A stretch of 6,977 nt of DNA from Fimbriimonadales bacterium (GTDB taxonomy: Bacteria; Armatimonadota; Fimbriimonadia; Fimbriimonadales; GBS-DC). The DNA lies in assembly GCA_025060055.1 (NCBI GenBank), contig JANXCK010000159.1:1-6977 (forward strand), in the 5' to 3' direction. A program made the translations under genes and the position numbers. Within the stretch, counting starts at the first letter, position 1. Every line of letters begins with the position of its first letter. Of the stretch, positions 1-5,465 are shown piece by piece. The notes below the pieces were generated by a model. That model had not been told where the DNA came from and ran no database searches. It worked only from the letters and a program-made list of their open reading frames with translations.

Positions 1-414
1 TAGCGGCTGGTCAGCCGCGCGGGTTAGCCCCACGCGGTCAAGCAACTCGTTCACGCGCTTGCTCCGATCAGGCTCGCTAATCCCAAACAGTCGGGCGTAG
101 AAGGTGAGGATTTCGCGCCCTGTCATGTAGTCGTAGAAGTAAGGGTTTTCAGGCAGATAGCTGATTTTGTAGTGATTTTTCGGGTCGCCTGCGGGCTTGC
201 CCAGCACATACGCCTCCCCATCGGTAGGATAGATAATCCCCAGCAGCACCTTGATGGTGGTCGTTTTCCCCGCGCCGTTTGGACCTAAAAACCCGAAAAT
301 CTCGCCCCGATACACTTCCAGGTTCAGGTTCTTGACGGCGTCTACGGGTTGCTTACTCCACAGCCCTGAATAGCGTTTGGTCAGGTTCACCGTTTTGATG
401 GCTAAATCGCTCAT
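1..414 (-). CDS. ABC-2 type transporter ATP-binding protein, N-terminal part (cut by window edge)
   Basis: This is the ATP-hydrolysing subunit of an ABC transporter; it would energise a membrane permease that lies outside the window. The 138 visible codons begin at an ATG (complement of 412-414) preceded by a perfect AGGAGG. The Walker A motif GPNGAGKT is at residues 44-51, followed by TTIKVLLGI. The Q-loop region reads YLPENPYFYDYMTGRE (about residues 87-101), with Glu at the usual Gln position, as in many ABC-2 type (drug, Na+ or gliding-type) ATPases. The signature LSGGQ, Walker B and H-loop would lie beyond position 1, so they cannot be checked. The frame is open to the edge. The substrate cannot be told from this part; the permease partner is expected downstream on the minus strand. 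The gene is divergent from pilT and has its own promoter. Confidence 0.93.
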   Translation of the reverse strand, partial: MSDLAIKTVNLTKRYSGLWSKQPVDAVKNLNLEVYRGEIFGFLGPNGAGKTTTIKVLLGIIYPTDGEAYVLGKPAGDPKNHYKISYLPENPYFYDYMTGREILTFYARLFGISEPDRSKRVNELLDRVGLTRAADQPL

Positions 415-419
415 TACCG

Positions 420-425
420 CCTCCT
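420..425 (-). promoter_or_regulatory. Ribosome binding site of the ABC ATPase gene
   Basis: On the minus strand this reads AGGAGG, five bases before the ATG at 414. It fixes the start of the ABC ATPase gene. Confidence 0.85.
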
Positions 426-449
426 ATGATGACGACAAATGCGCTGTGG

Positions 450-478
450 ATTATACCCGACTCTTTGCGCTGTGCCGT
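450..478 (-). promoter_or_regulatory. Candidate sigma-70 promoter of the ABC ATPase gene
   Basis: The minus strand of 450-455 is a perfect TATAAT. Exactly 17 bases upstream is ACGGCA (473-478), a weak -35 with three of six consensus bases. Transcription would start near 443, giving a leader of about 30 bases that ends in the AGGAGG site. The poor -35 overlaps one copy of a direct repeat (470-488), which would fit an activator-dependent promoter. The -10 call is good; the regulation is inference. Confidence 0.5.
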
Positions 479-488
479 TCTGTGCCGT
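470..488. repeat. Direct repeat CTGTGCCGT, two copies 10 bases apart
   Basis: CTGTGCCGT occurs at 470-478 and 480-488, a period of one helical turn. The first copy covers the -35 region of the candidate minus-strand promoter. Such tandem same-face repeats are common activator or repressor sites, but no protein is identified. Confidence 0.45.
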
Positions 489-568
489 CTGACGGCTGAA
501 ACCCATGCGACTTGCCAGTAAAGTTTTGCCCTACCCCTGCCCAAAATACTCTCGGCTCGAAACCTTGT

Positions 569-575
569 GAGGGGG
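569..575 (+). promoter_or_regulatory. Ribosome binding site that decides the pilT start
   Basis: The run GAGGGGG sits three bases before the ATG at 579 and six before the ATG at 582; its GAGG core is at 569-572. It lies inside the coding sequence if translation began at the GTG at 567, so it argues for one of the ATG starts. Confidence 0.55.
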
Positions 576-578
576 CTG

Positions 579-1763
579 ATGATGGAACAGCATTTCGATT
601 GGCGTAAGCTGGTCGGGTTGGAAGCGATGGAAGACGAGGAGCAACCTGCCTCCAACGCTGCCGATGTCACGCTGCAAATCGCAGGCGAGGAACAGCCAGT
701 GGAAGATGTGACCATCGACGACCTGCTTCGGCAATGCGTGGAGCGCGGCGGATCTGACTTGCACCTCACGGTGGGGCTGCCGCCCACTATTCGCCTGAGC
801 GGGCATCTGACCCCGCTGCCCTACAAACCGCTCACCCCACACGATACCCGACGCCTCGTGTACGAGGCACTCAACGACCAGCAACTGGAGCATTTCGAAC
901 GCCACCACGAGCTGGACTTCGCCTACACAGTAAAAGACACGGCACGCTTCCGCTTCAATGTGTACATGCAAAAAGGCGCGGTGGCAGCGGCGATGCGCGT
1001 TATCCCCTCGCGAATCCCGTCCATCGAATCGCTGCGCCTGCCCAGCGTCATCCACGAAGTGGTCAAAAAGCACAGCGGATTAGTGCTGGTCACGGGTCCC
1101 ACTGGCTCAGGTAAGTCCACCACCCTGGCGTGCATGATCGACCTGATCAACCAGACGCGCCCGTGCCACATTATGACCATTGAAGACCCGATTGAGTATG
1201 TGCATACGCACAAGCGGGCGATGGTGAACCAGCGCGAGGTGCATACCGACACCGAGAGCTTCCACAACGCGCTCCGCGCCGTGTTGCGCGAAGACCCCGA
1301 TGTGATTCTCATCGGCGAAATGCGCGACTTAGAGACTATTCAAGCCGCGCTGACCCTCGCCGAGACAGGACACCTCGTGTTTGCTACGCTGCACACCCGC
1401 AACGCGCCGCAGACCATCGACCGCATCATCGATGTGTTCCCGCCGCACCAGCAGGAGCAGATTCGTGTGCTGCTTGCCAACACTATCGAAGCCGTGTTCG
1501 CGCAGCAGCTCATCCCGATGATTGGCGGTGGGCGCGTGGCAGCCATCGAAGTGATGCTCGCCAACGCTGCCATCCGCAACCTCATCCGCGAGGGCAAGAC
1601 GCACCAGATTTACTCCATCATGGAAACCCAATCAGGGCAAGGCATGATTACGATGGATCGCGCGTTAGCTGACCTGCATCGCAACGGCTACATCACTTAC
1701 GAGGAAGCCGTGAACCGTGCGATGGATCGCGAGAACTTCCAGCAACTGCTCAAAGCCGCGTAA
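579..1763 (+). CDS. pilT: PilT, type IV pilus retraction ATPase
   Basis: PilT is the hexameric cytoplasmic ATPase that depolymerises type IV pili and so powers twitching motility. The family N-terminal signature, with GGSDLHLTVGLPP, is at about residues 57-69. Walker A GPTGSGKS is at about 173-180, the Asp box MTIEDPIEYV at 199-208, Walker B ILIGEMRD at 243-250, the His box HLVFATLHT at 265-273 and the PilT-specific AIRNLIRE at 331-338. The last of these separates PilT from the extension ATPase PilB. I prefer the ATG at 579 (or 582), because GAGGGGG at 569-575 lies just upstream; a GTG at 567 would add four residues but has no Shine-Dalgarno. The protein (394 aa) is longer than typical PilT (about 345-370) through an acidic N-terminal extension of about 43 residues. 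The gene ends 12 bases before pilC. Confidence 0.95.
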   Translation: MMEQHFDWRKLVGLEAMEDEEQPASNAADVTLQIAGEEQPVEDVTIDDLLRQCVERGGSDLHLTVGLPPTIRLSGHLTPLPYKPLTPHDTRRLVYEALNDQQLEHFERHHELDFAYTVKDTARFRFNVYMQKGAVAAAMRVIPSRIPSIESLRLPSVIHEVVKKHSGLVLVTGPTGSGKSTTLACMIDLINQTRPCHIMTIEDPIEYVHTHKRAMVNQREVHTDTESFHNALRAVLREDPDVILIGEMRDLETIQAALTLAETGHLVFATLHTRNAPQTIDRIIDVFPPHQQEQIRVLLANTIEAVFAQQLIPMIGGGRVAAIEVMLANAAIRNLIREGKTHQIYSIMETQSGQGMITMDRALADLHRNGYITYEEAVNRAMDRENFQQLLKAA

Positions 1764-1768
1764 GGAGG
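1762..1768 (+). promoter_or_regulatory. Ribosome binding site of pilC, overlapping the pilT stop
   Basis: AAGGAGG begins inside the TAA stop of pilT and is seven bases from the ATG at 1776. This suggests co-transcription and probably coupled translation of pilT and pilC. Confidence 0.85.
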
Positions 1769-1775
1769 ACGCTTT

Positions 1776-2987
1776 ATGCCGCTGTTTGGATATGAAGCCG
1801 TCGACAACAAGGGGCGCACGCTCAAAGGCACGATCGAAGCCGACAACGAGCAGCTCGTGCTGTCCAAGCTGCACGAGCAGGGCTTGCATGTGGTGCGCGT
1901 GGAACAGCAGCATGAGAAAACTAAACTCTTCAGCGGGCTGGGCAAGCCCAAAAAACCCAAACTGCAGGCGATGGTGGTCTTCACCCGCCAGTTCGCCACC
2001 ATGATTGATGCGGGCATCCCCATCCTGCGCTGCTTAGACATCTTGCATACGCAAACGAAAGACCCTGCCCTCAAAACCGCCATCGACGCCGTGCGCAAGG
2101 ATGTCAAATCGGGCATGGCGCTCAACGAGGCGATGGAGAAACATCCCCTCGTGTTCTCCGACCTGTTCGTGAACATGATACGCGCCGCCGAAGTCGCAGG
2201 TATCCTCGACCAGATTTTAGACCGCCTTGCGACCTTCTTGGAGAAAGATTTGGAGGTGCGCCAGAAAATCAAGTCGGCGATGATGTATCCCGTGATGGTG
2301 CTGGTGTTCTCGTTTCTGGTGCTGGTAGCGATTTTCATGTTCGTGCTGCCCAAGTTCAAGGAGATCTTTGCCAGCATGAATGTGGAGATGCCCACGATGA
2401 CGAAGGTGCTATTCAGCGCGAGCGACTTCGTGATTGCCTACTGGTGGGCAATAGGGGGGCTATTCGTAGGGGCAATTTTCGCGCTTAAAGCTTACATCCG
2501 TAAGCCCAAAGGGCGCTATCAGTACGACTGGCTGAAGCTGCGGTTCCCTATTTTCGGCGAGCTGGTGCTGAAGCTCGCCGTGGCGCGGTTCGCCCGCACC
2601 TTCGGCGTGCTGGTTGCCAGCGGCGTGCCGTTGATGCGCACGCTCGAAATCGTGGGGCAGACTTCGGGCAATCAGGTGCTGGCGCACGCGATTGAAGGCA
2701 CACGCCAAAGCATTCGCGAGGGGCAGCCCCTCAGCGCGCCCTTCGTCGCCACAGGGCTGTTCCCCTCGATGGTGACGCATATGATGGACATCGGCGAGGA
2801 GTCGGGACGCCTCTCCGAAATGATGGTCAAAATCGCTGACTTCTACGAGCAGGAAGTCGACGCCACCATCAAGGGGCTGACCTCAATGATTGAGCCGCTG
2901 CTGATTGTGTTTCTGGGGGGCGTGGTAGGCTTCATCGCTATCTCGATTATGATGCCGATGTTCAAACTCATCAATGCAATTCAGTAA
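1776..2987 (+). CDS. pilC: PilC, type IV pilus inner-membrane platform protein (T2SS F family)
   Basis: PilC (GspF family) is the polytopic platform protein in the cytoplasmic membrane on which PilB and PilT act during pilus extension and retraction. At 403 aa it has the normal family length. It opens with the family-typical MPLFGYEAVDNKGR. Two T2SSF repeats are visible at about residues 68-191 and 271-393; each carries a TRQFATMIDAGIPI- or ARTFGVLVASGVPL-type segment followed by an acidic GILD or EESGRL helix region. Three hydrophobic segments are at about 171-192, 219-241 and 372-394. The C-terminus EPLLIVFLGGVVGFIAISIM is characteristic. The gene is directly behind pilT with a strong RBS, the usual pilT-pilC order. 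No pilB or pilin gene is visible, so the rest of the machine is encoded elsewhere. Confidence 0.95.
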   Translation: MPLFGYEAVDNKGRTLKGTIEADNEQLVLSKLHEQGLHVVRVEQQHEKTKLFSGLGKPKKPKLQAMVVFTRQFATMIDAGIPILRCLDILHTQTKDPALKTAIDAVRKDVKSGMALNEAMEKHPLVFSDLFVNMIRAAEVAGILDQILDRLATFLEKDLEVRQKIKSAMMYPVMVLVFSFLVLVAIFMFVLPKFKEIFASMNVEMPTMTKVLFSASDFVIAYWWAIGGLFVGAIFALKAYIRKPKGRYQYDWLKLRFPIFGELVLKLAVARFARTFGVLVASGVPLMRTLEIVGQTSGNQVLAHAIEGTRQSIREGQPLSAPFVATGLFPSMVTHMMDIGEESGRLSEMMVKIADFYEQEVDATIKGLTSMIEPLLIVFLGGVVGFIAISIMMPMFKLINAIQ

Positions 2988-3119
2988 GCGTGGCTTGGAC
3001 AGTCGTGTCCAAGCATAGCACGGACAGGTTTGTCCGTGCTACAGGCGTGGCTCGGACAGTCGTGTCCAAGCCGTAGCGTCGGCGTCCCGCCGACGACGCA
3101 CGGACAGGATTGTCCGTGC
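2988..3119. repeat. Cluster of five short hairpins built on GGACA-N4-TGTCC
   Basis: The gap between pilC and the sigma gene is almost filled by hairpins. Type A: stem GCTTGGACA, loop GTCG (2993-3014), and a second copy at 3049-3072 with one C-A mismatch. Type B: stem TAGCACGGACA, loop GGTT (3016-3041), and a second copy with stem GCACGGACA, loop GGAT (3098-3119). Type C: stem CGTCGGCG, loop TCC (3077-3095). The segments 2988-3014 and 3045-3071 differ at one base in 27; 3018-3039 and 3098-3119 differ at one in 22. No T-run follows any stem, so these are not classical terminators. They resemble dispersed REP-like intergenic palindromes; the symmetry means either strand could be the source. Function is unknown; RNA stability or partial attenuation are possibilities. 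Confidence 0.9.
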
Positions 3120-3128
3120 CACAAGCTC

Positions 3129-3136
3129 AGGAGGAG
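3129..3136 (+). promoter_or_regulatory. Ribosome binding site that sets the sigma-GGDEF gene start
   Basis: AGGAGGAG lies ten bases after the last hairpin; its AGGAGG core is eight bases before the ATG at 3143. It favours this ATG over an in-frame TTG at 3110, which lies inside the last hairpin. Confidence 0.85.
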
Positions 3137-3142
3137 CGTGCT

Positions 3143-4441
3143 ATGCTCAAACGAGACACGGAGGAGCTGGTGCTGGAATATTGTCAGACGCGCGAGCTGG
3201 AGTTGCGCGACGCGATTACCCTTCAGCTCTCGGGGCTGGTGGAGAGCATCGCCCGCAAGTTCATCGGCTCGGGCGAGCCGATTGAGGACCTGATTCAAGA
3301 GGGCTATCTGGGGCTGCTGAACGCGCTGGATTTGTTCAAGCCCGAAAAGGGCGTCAAATTCACCACCTACGCCACGCACCTGATTATCGGGCAAATCAAG
3401 CACTACCTGCGCGACAAGGGCAAGATTATTAAGGAACCCGCGTGGCTGCAGGAGCTGAACAGCAAAATCAATCGCGTCATCAACGAACTCAGTGCCCGCT
3501 ACGGACGCCCGCCCAGCACGCAGGAAATCGCCGAGTTTCTGGGCATGACCACCAAAGCCGTCGAGGATGTGCTGATGACGCGCGAAGTATTTAAAGTCAG
3601 CTCGCTGGACGCCATTTACGAAGACGAGGAGGAAGAGTGGAATGGCTACGACTTGGAGAAACTCAACTGCGAGCCGTGTCAGGCATTCAACTTACCGATA
3701 GAAGAGCGTGTCGTGGTGGAGACCGCCATGCAGCAACTGAAGCAGATTGAGCAGCAGGTATTGCATTTGTTCTTTAATGAAGGCTACAACCAGACCGAGA
3801 TTGCGCACCAGCTCAAAATTTCGTGCAACTATGTGTCACACATCCTGCGCAACGCCACGCAGAAGCTGCGACGGATTATCAGCGAGGCGGAGTGGCTGGA
3901 CGAGCAACGGTTTCGCGCTCGTGCATTAGAGCGGGGCGATTTTGAGGCGCGGATTCTGGATGCGCAGACGGGGCTGTTCTCGGCGGATTACCTGAGTGTG
4001 CGGTTGCGCGAGGAGGTGCAACGCGCGGCGCGCTATGACCAGAGCGTCGGGTTCGCGATTTTCGAATTTGTGGCTGATCGCGGCACGCTCACTTCGCTGG
4101 GTGAGTTCGCGCTGGGCGAATTGCTGCTGCAAGCCGCAGCCGTCGTGCGCGAGGTGGTGCGCAAGGCGGACATCGTGGGACGCTACGGGCACGCCGCGCT
4201 GGGCTTGCTGATGCCCTACGCGGGCGAGCATGCACCCCAAATTGCCGCGCGCGTGGCAAATGCACTCACGGAGTGGCTGCAGACGGCGTTCGGCACGAAC
4301 TTGCGCCAGCGTTTTGAGGTACGCTTCGGCTGGGCGTTCCACCCGTGCGACTGCGACGACGCGGAACAGATGCTGCGCACTGCCGAGCAACGCCTGCGCG
4401 AGCAACGAGCGCGGCAACACCTGCAAGAGGAAGCAGCGTAG
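3143..4441 (+). CDS. Sigma-70 family factor (SigB/SigF type) fused to a degenerate GGDEF domain
   Basis: The protein (432 aa) appears to be an RNA polymerase sigma factor with a C-terminal signalling domain. Region 2 covers about residues 31-100 and includes DLIQEGYLGLLNALDLF and FTTYATHLIIGQIKHYLRD. Region 3 is about 101-146 (RYGRPPSTQEIAEFLGM). An acidic linker follows (EDEEEEW, 160-166). Region 4 is about 191-245, with the helix-turn-helix NQTEIAHQLKISCNYVSHIL. From about 271 a GGDEF fold starts with DAQTGLF (273-279), the counterpart of DxLTGLxNR. The active-site motif is GHAAL (349-353) instead of GGDEF, and the usual metal-binding DxDxFK is replaced by FEFVADR, so cyclase activity is unlikely. 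RKAD (340-343) sits five residues before the motif, exactly where the cyclic-di-GMP-binding I-site RxxD lies. A plausible role is a ligand-responsive sigma factor; its target promoters are unknown. It follows pilC by 155 bases and no promoter is evident between them. Confidence 0.87.
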   Translation: MLKRDTEELVLEYCQTRELELRDAITLQLSGLVESIARKFIGSGEPIEDLIQEGYLGLLNALDLFKPEKGVKFTTYATHLIIGQIKHYLRDKGKIIKEPAWLQELNSKINRVINELSARYGRPPSTQEIAEFLGMTTKAVEDVLMTREVFKVSSLDAIYEDEEEEWNGYDLEKLNCEPCQAFNLPIEERVVVETAMQQLKQIEQQVLHLFFNEGYNQTEIAHQLKISCNYVSHILRNATQKLRRIISEAEWLDEQRFRARALERGDFEARILDAQTGLFSADYLSVRLREEVQRAARYDQSVGFAIFEFVADRGTLTSLGEFALGELLLQAAAVVREVVRKADIVGRYGHAALGLLMPYAGEHAPQIAARVANALTEWLQTAFGTNLRQRFEVRFGWAFHPCDCDDAEQMLRTAEQRLREQRARQHLQEEAA

Positions 4442-4510
4442 GCGCAGCAGACGACATCTCGGTACTGCCTCATCGAGGTGGGTAACAACCCGCTGAAGGT
4501 CTCCATTTGA

Positions 4511-4551
4511 GGAACTGATGACCGCATGCTGAAGCGAGTAGCCGTCAGTCC
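4511..4551. other. Imperfect hairpin in the convergent gap, possible weak bidirectional terminator
   Basis: GGA(A)CTGA at 4511-4518 can pair with TCAGTCC at 4545-4551 with one bulged A, with two more pairs inside. It overlaps the thiD stop codon. There is no T-run on either strand, so termination is only a guess based on its position between convergent genes. The remaining sequence of the gap (4442-4510) shows nothing I can name. Confidence 0.2.
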
Positions 4552-5336
4552 ATCGGGTAGTAGGCATGGAAGTGATGGACGGGGCTGTGCCCTGCGCCGA
4601 GGGGTTGCGCGGCGCGCAGCGCGGCAGTAAGGTAATCTTTGGCGCGGACAATCGCCTCGAACGGCGCGTAGCCCCGCGCCAGAAACGCCGCAATCGCTGC
4701 CGAGAAAGTGCAGCCCGTGCCGTGCGTATGAGGCGTGTCGATATGTTCGCCAGGCAACCAACGCATCGCGGAACCGTCATAGACCAGGTCGTCAGCGCAG
4801 TCGGTCAGGTGTCCACCCTTGACCACCACGATTCTTGCGCCGAGCGCGTGGATTGCCCGCGCTGCCTCTTGCATCGCAGGCTTGTCGCTCACCTCGAAAC
4901 CTGCCAGCACGCTCGCTTCGCCCAAGTTCGGCGTAATCACATACGCCAGTGGGATAATCGCGCGTTTGAGCGCGTCGATGGCTTCCTCTTGTAGCAGGCG
5001 GTCGCCGCTCTTCGCCACCATCACAGGGTCAACCACGAGTGCCTCGATGTTCCAGCGGCGCACGCGCTCGGCAACCACTTCGATAATCGCCGCGCTGAAC
5101 AGCATGCCTGTCTTAGCAGCATCCGCGCCGATATCGCTCATGACGGAGTCGATCTGATGCCCTACGAACTCAGGGTCTACAGGATACACGGCTTGCACGC
5201 CGAGCGTGTTCTGCGCAGTGAGAGCTGTGATGGCGCTTGTGCCGTACACGCCCAGCGCGGCGAACGCCTTCAAGTCTGCCTGGATACCCGCGCCGCCGCC
5301 CGAATCGGAGCCTGCGATGGTCAAAGCCTTACGCAT
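4545..5336 (-). CDS. thiD: ThiD, hydroxymethylpyrimidine/phosphomethylpyrimidine kinase
   Basis: ThiD phosphorylates 4-amino-5-hydroxymethyl-2-methylpyrimidine (HMP) to HMP-P and then to HMP-PP, the pyrimidine half of thiamine, in the cytoplasm. At 263 aa it has the family length and is complete. The substrate-binding start TIAGSDSGGGAGIQAD is at residues 6-21, VDPVMVAKSG at 102-111, TPNLGEA at 135-141, VKGGH at 172-176, and the ATP-site anion hole with the conserved Cys (HTHGTGC) ends at Cys209. The ATG at 5336 gives the canonical N-terminus MRKALTIAGSDS. The RBS is weak: an AGGGGG run about 12 bases upstream. No other thiamine gene is in the window and I find no TPP riboswitch motif upstream. 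It is convergent with the sigma gene and divergent from the photolyase. Confidence 0.96.
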   Translation of the reverse strand: MRKALTIAGSDSGGGAGIQADLKAFAALGVYGTSAITALTAQNTLGVQAVYPVDPEFVGHQIDSVMSDIGADAAKTGMLFSAAIIEVVAERVRRWNIEALVVDPVMVAKSGDRLLQEEAIDALKRAIIPLAYVITPNLGEASVLAGFEVSDKPAMQEAARAIHALGARIVVVKGGHLTDCADDLVYDGSAMRWLPGEHIDTPHTHGTGCTFSAAIAAFLARGYAPFEAIVRAKDYLTAALRAAQPLGAGHSPVHHFHAYYPMD

Positions 5337-5358
5337 AGCCCGATTCTACCCCCTGCAC

Positions 5359-5390
5359 TTGCGACGCTGGCACGCAGGCAGGGGTACAAT
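5359..5390 (+). promoter_or_regulatory. Weak candidate promoter for the photolyase gene
   Basis: TACAAT at 5385-5390 is a good -10 match. The best upstream element, TTGCGA at 5359-5364, is 20 bases away, longer than the ideal 17. Transcription from near 5397 would give a leader of about 70 bases. The spacing makes this a tentative call. Confidence 0.35.
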
Positions 5391-5407
5391 AAAAGCAGAC
5401 CTTGTTA

Positions 5408-5447
5408 CCAAGCCACCTAATGGTACGCGAGGTGGCACGGTACTTGG
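5408..5447 (+). promoter_or_regulatory. Inverted repeat in the photolyase leader, possible RNA structure or operator
   Basis: CCAAG-CCACC (5408-5417) can pair with GGTGG (5431-5435) and CTTGG (5443-5447), leaving a bulge of seven bases on the right arm and a 13-base loop. A competing helix, TACCA (5406-5410) with TGGTA (5421-5425), would exclude the outer arm. The structure ends six bases before the AGGAG ribosome binding site. It could be a regulatory leader or a protein operator; no known riboswitch class is recognised. Confidence 0.35.
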
Positions 5448-5452
5448 GTTTC

Positions 5453-5457
5453 AGGAG
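5453..5457 (+). promoter_or_regulatory. Ribosome binding site of the photolyase gene
   Basis: AGGAG is eight bases before the ATG at 5466 and supports that start. Confidence 0.75.
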
Positions 5458-5465
5458 ATGCTGTT

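Noticed and set aside
512..553. Plus-strand promoter for pilT (TTGCCC at 526-531 with TACTCT at 548-553)
   Set aside because: The spacing of 16 is acceptable but both boxes are poor; not strong enough to annotate.
531..1073. Minus-strand open frame opposite the pilT 5' end
   Set aside because: Antisense to conserved pilT motifs with no recognisable domain.
2988..3119. CRISPR array
   Set aside because: The repeats are self-complementary hairpins of different types with irregular offsets (57 and 80 bases) and no uniform spacers; no cas gene is nearby.
2993..3119. Classical intrinsic terminator after pilC
   Set aside because: Strong stems are present but no T-run follows any of them on either strand.
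3110..3142. Longer sigma-GGDEF protein starting at TTG 3110
   Set aside because: That start lies inside a hairpin repeat, lacks an RBS, and the added 11 residues are repeat-derived; the ATG at 3143 has a strong RBS.
3125..3148. Small competing helices GCTC/GAGC around the RBS and start codon of the sigma gene
   Set aside because: Only four base pairs each; likely by chance in this GC-rich sequence.
2981..3403. Open frames across the hairpin cluster encoding repeated peptides such as GHDCPSHA (minus) or GQSCPS (plus)
   Set aside because: The peptide repeats are only translations of the DNA palindromes; the frames then run antisense to, or out of frame in, the sigma gene and have no supported start.
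3926..4780. Long minus-strand open frame opposite the sigma-GGDEF 3' end and the thiD 3' end
   Set aside because: It is antisense to two well-supported genes, is arginine/leucine rich and matches no family I know; a shadow of GC-rich codons.
5421..5447. T-box-like sequence (AGGTGGCACGG) before the photolyase
   Set aside because: The match to AGGGTGGNACCGCG is partial, the leader is far too short for stem I, and a photolyase is not a T-box target.
5337..5465. TPP riboswitch upstream of thiD
   Set aside because: The minus strand lacks the conserved CTGAGA and the downstream ACCTGATC-type elements.
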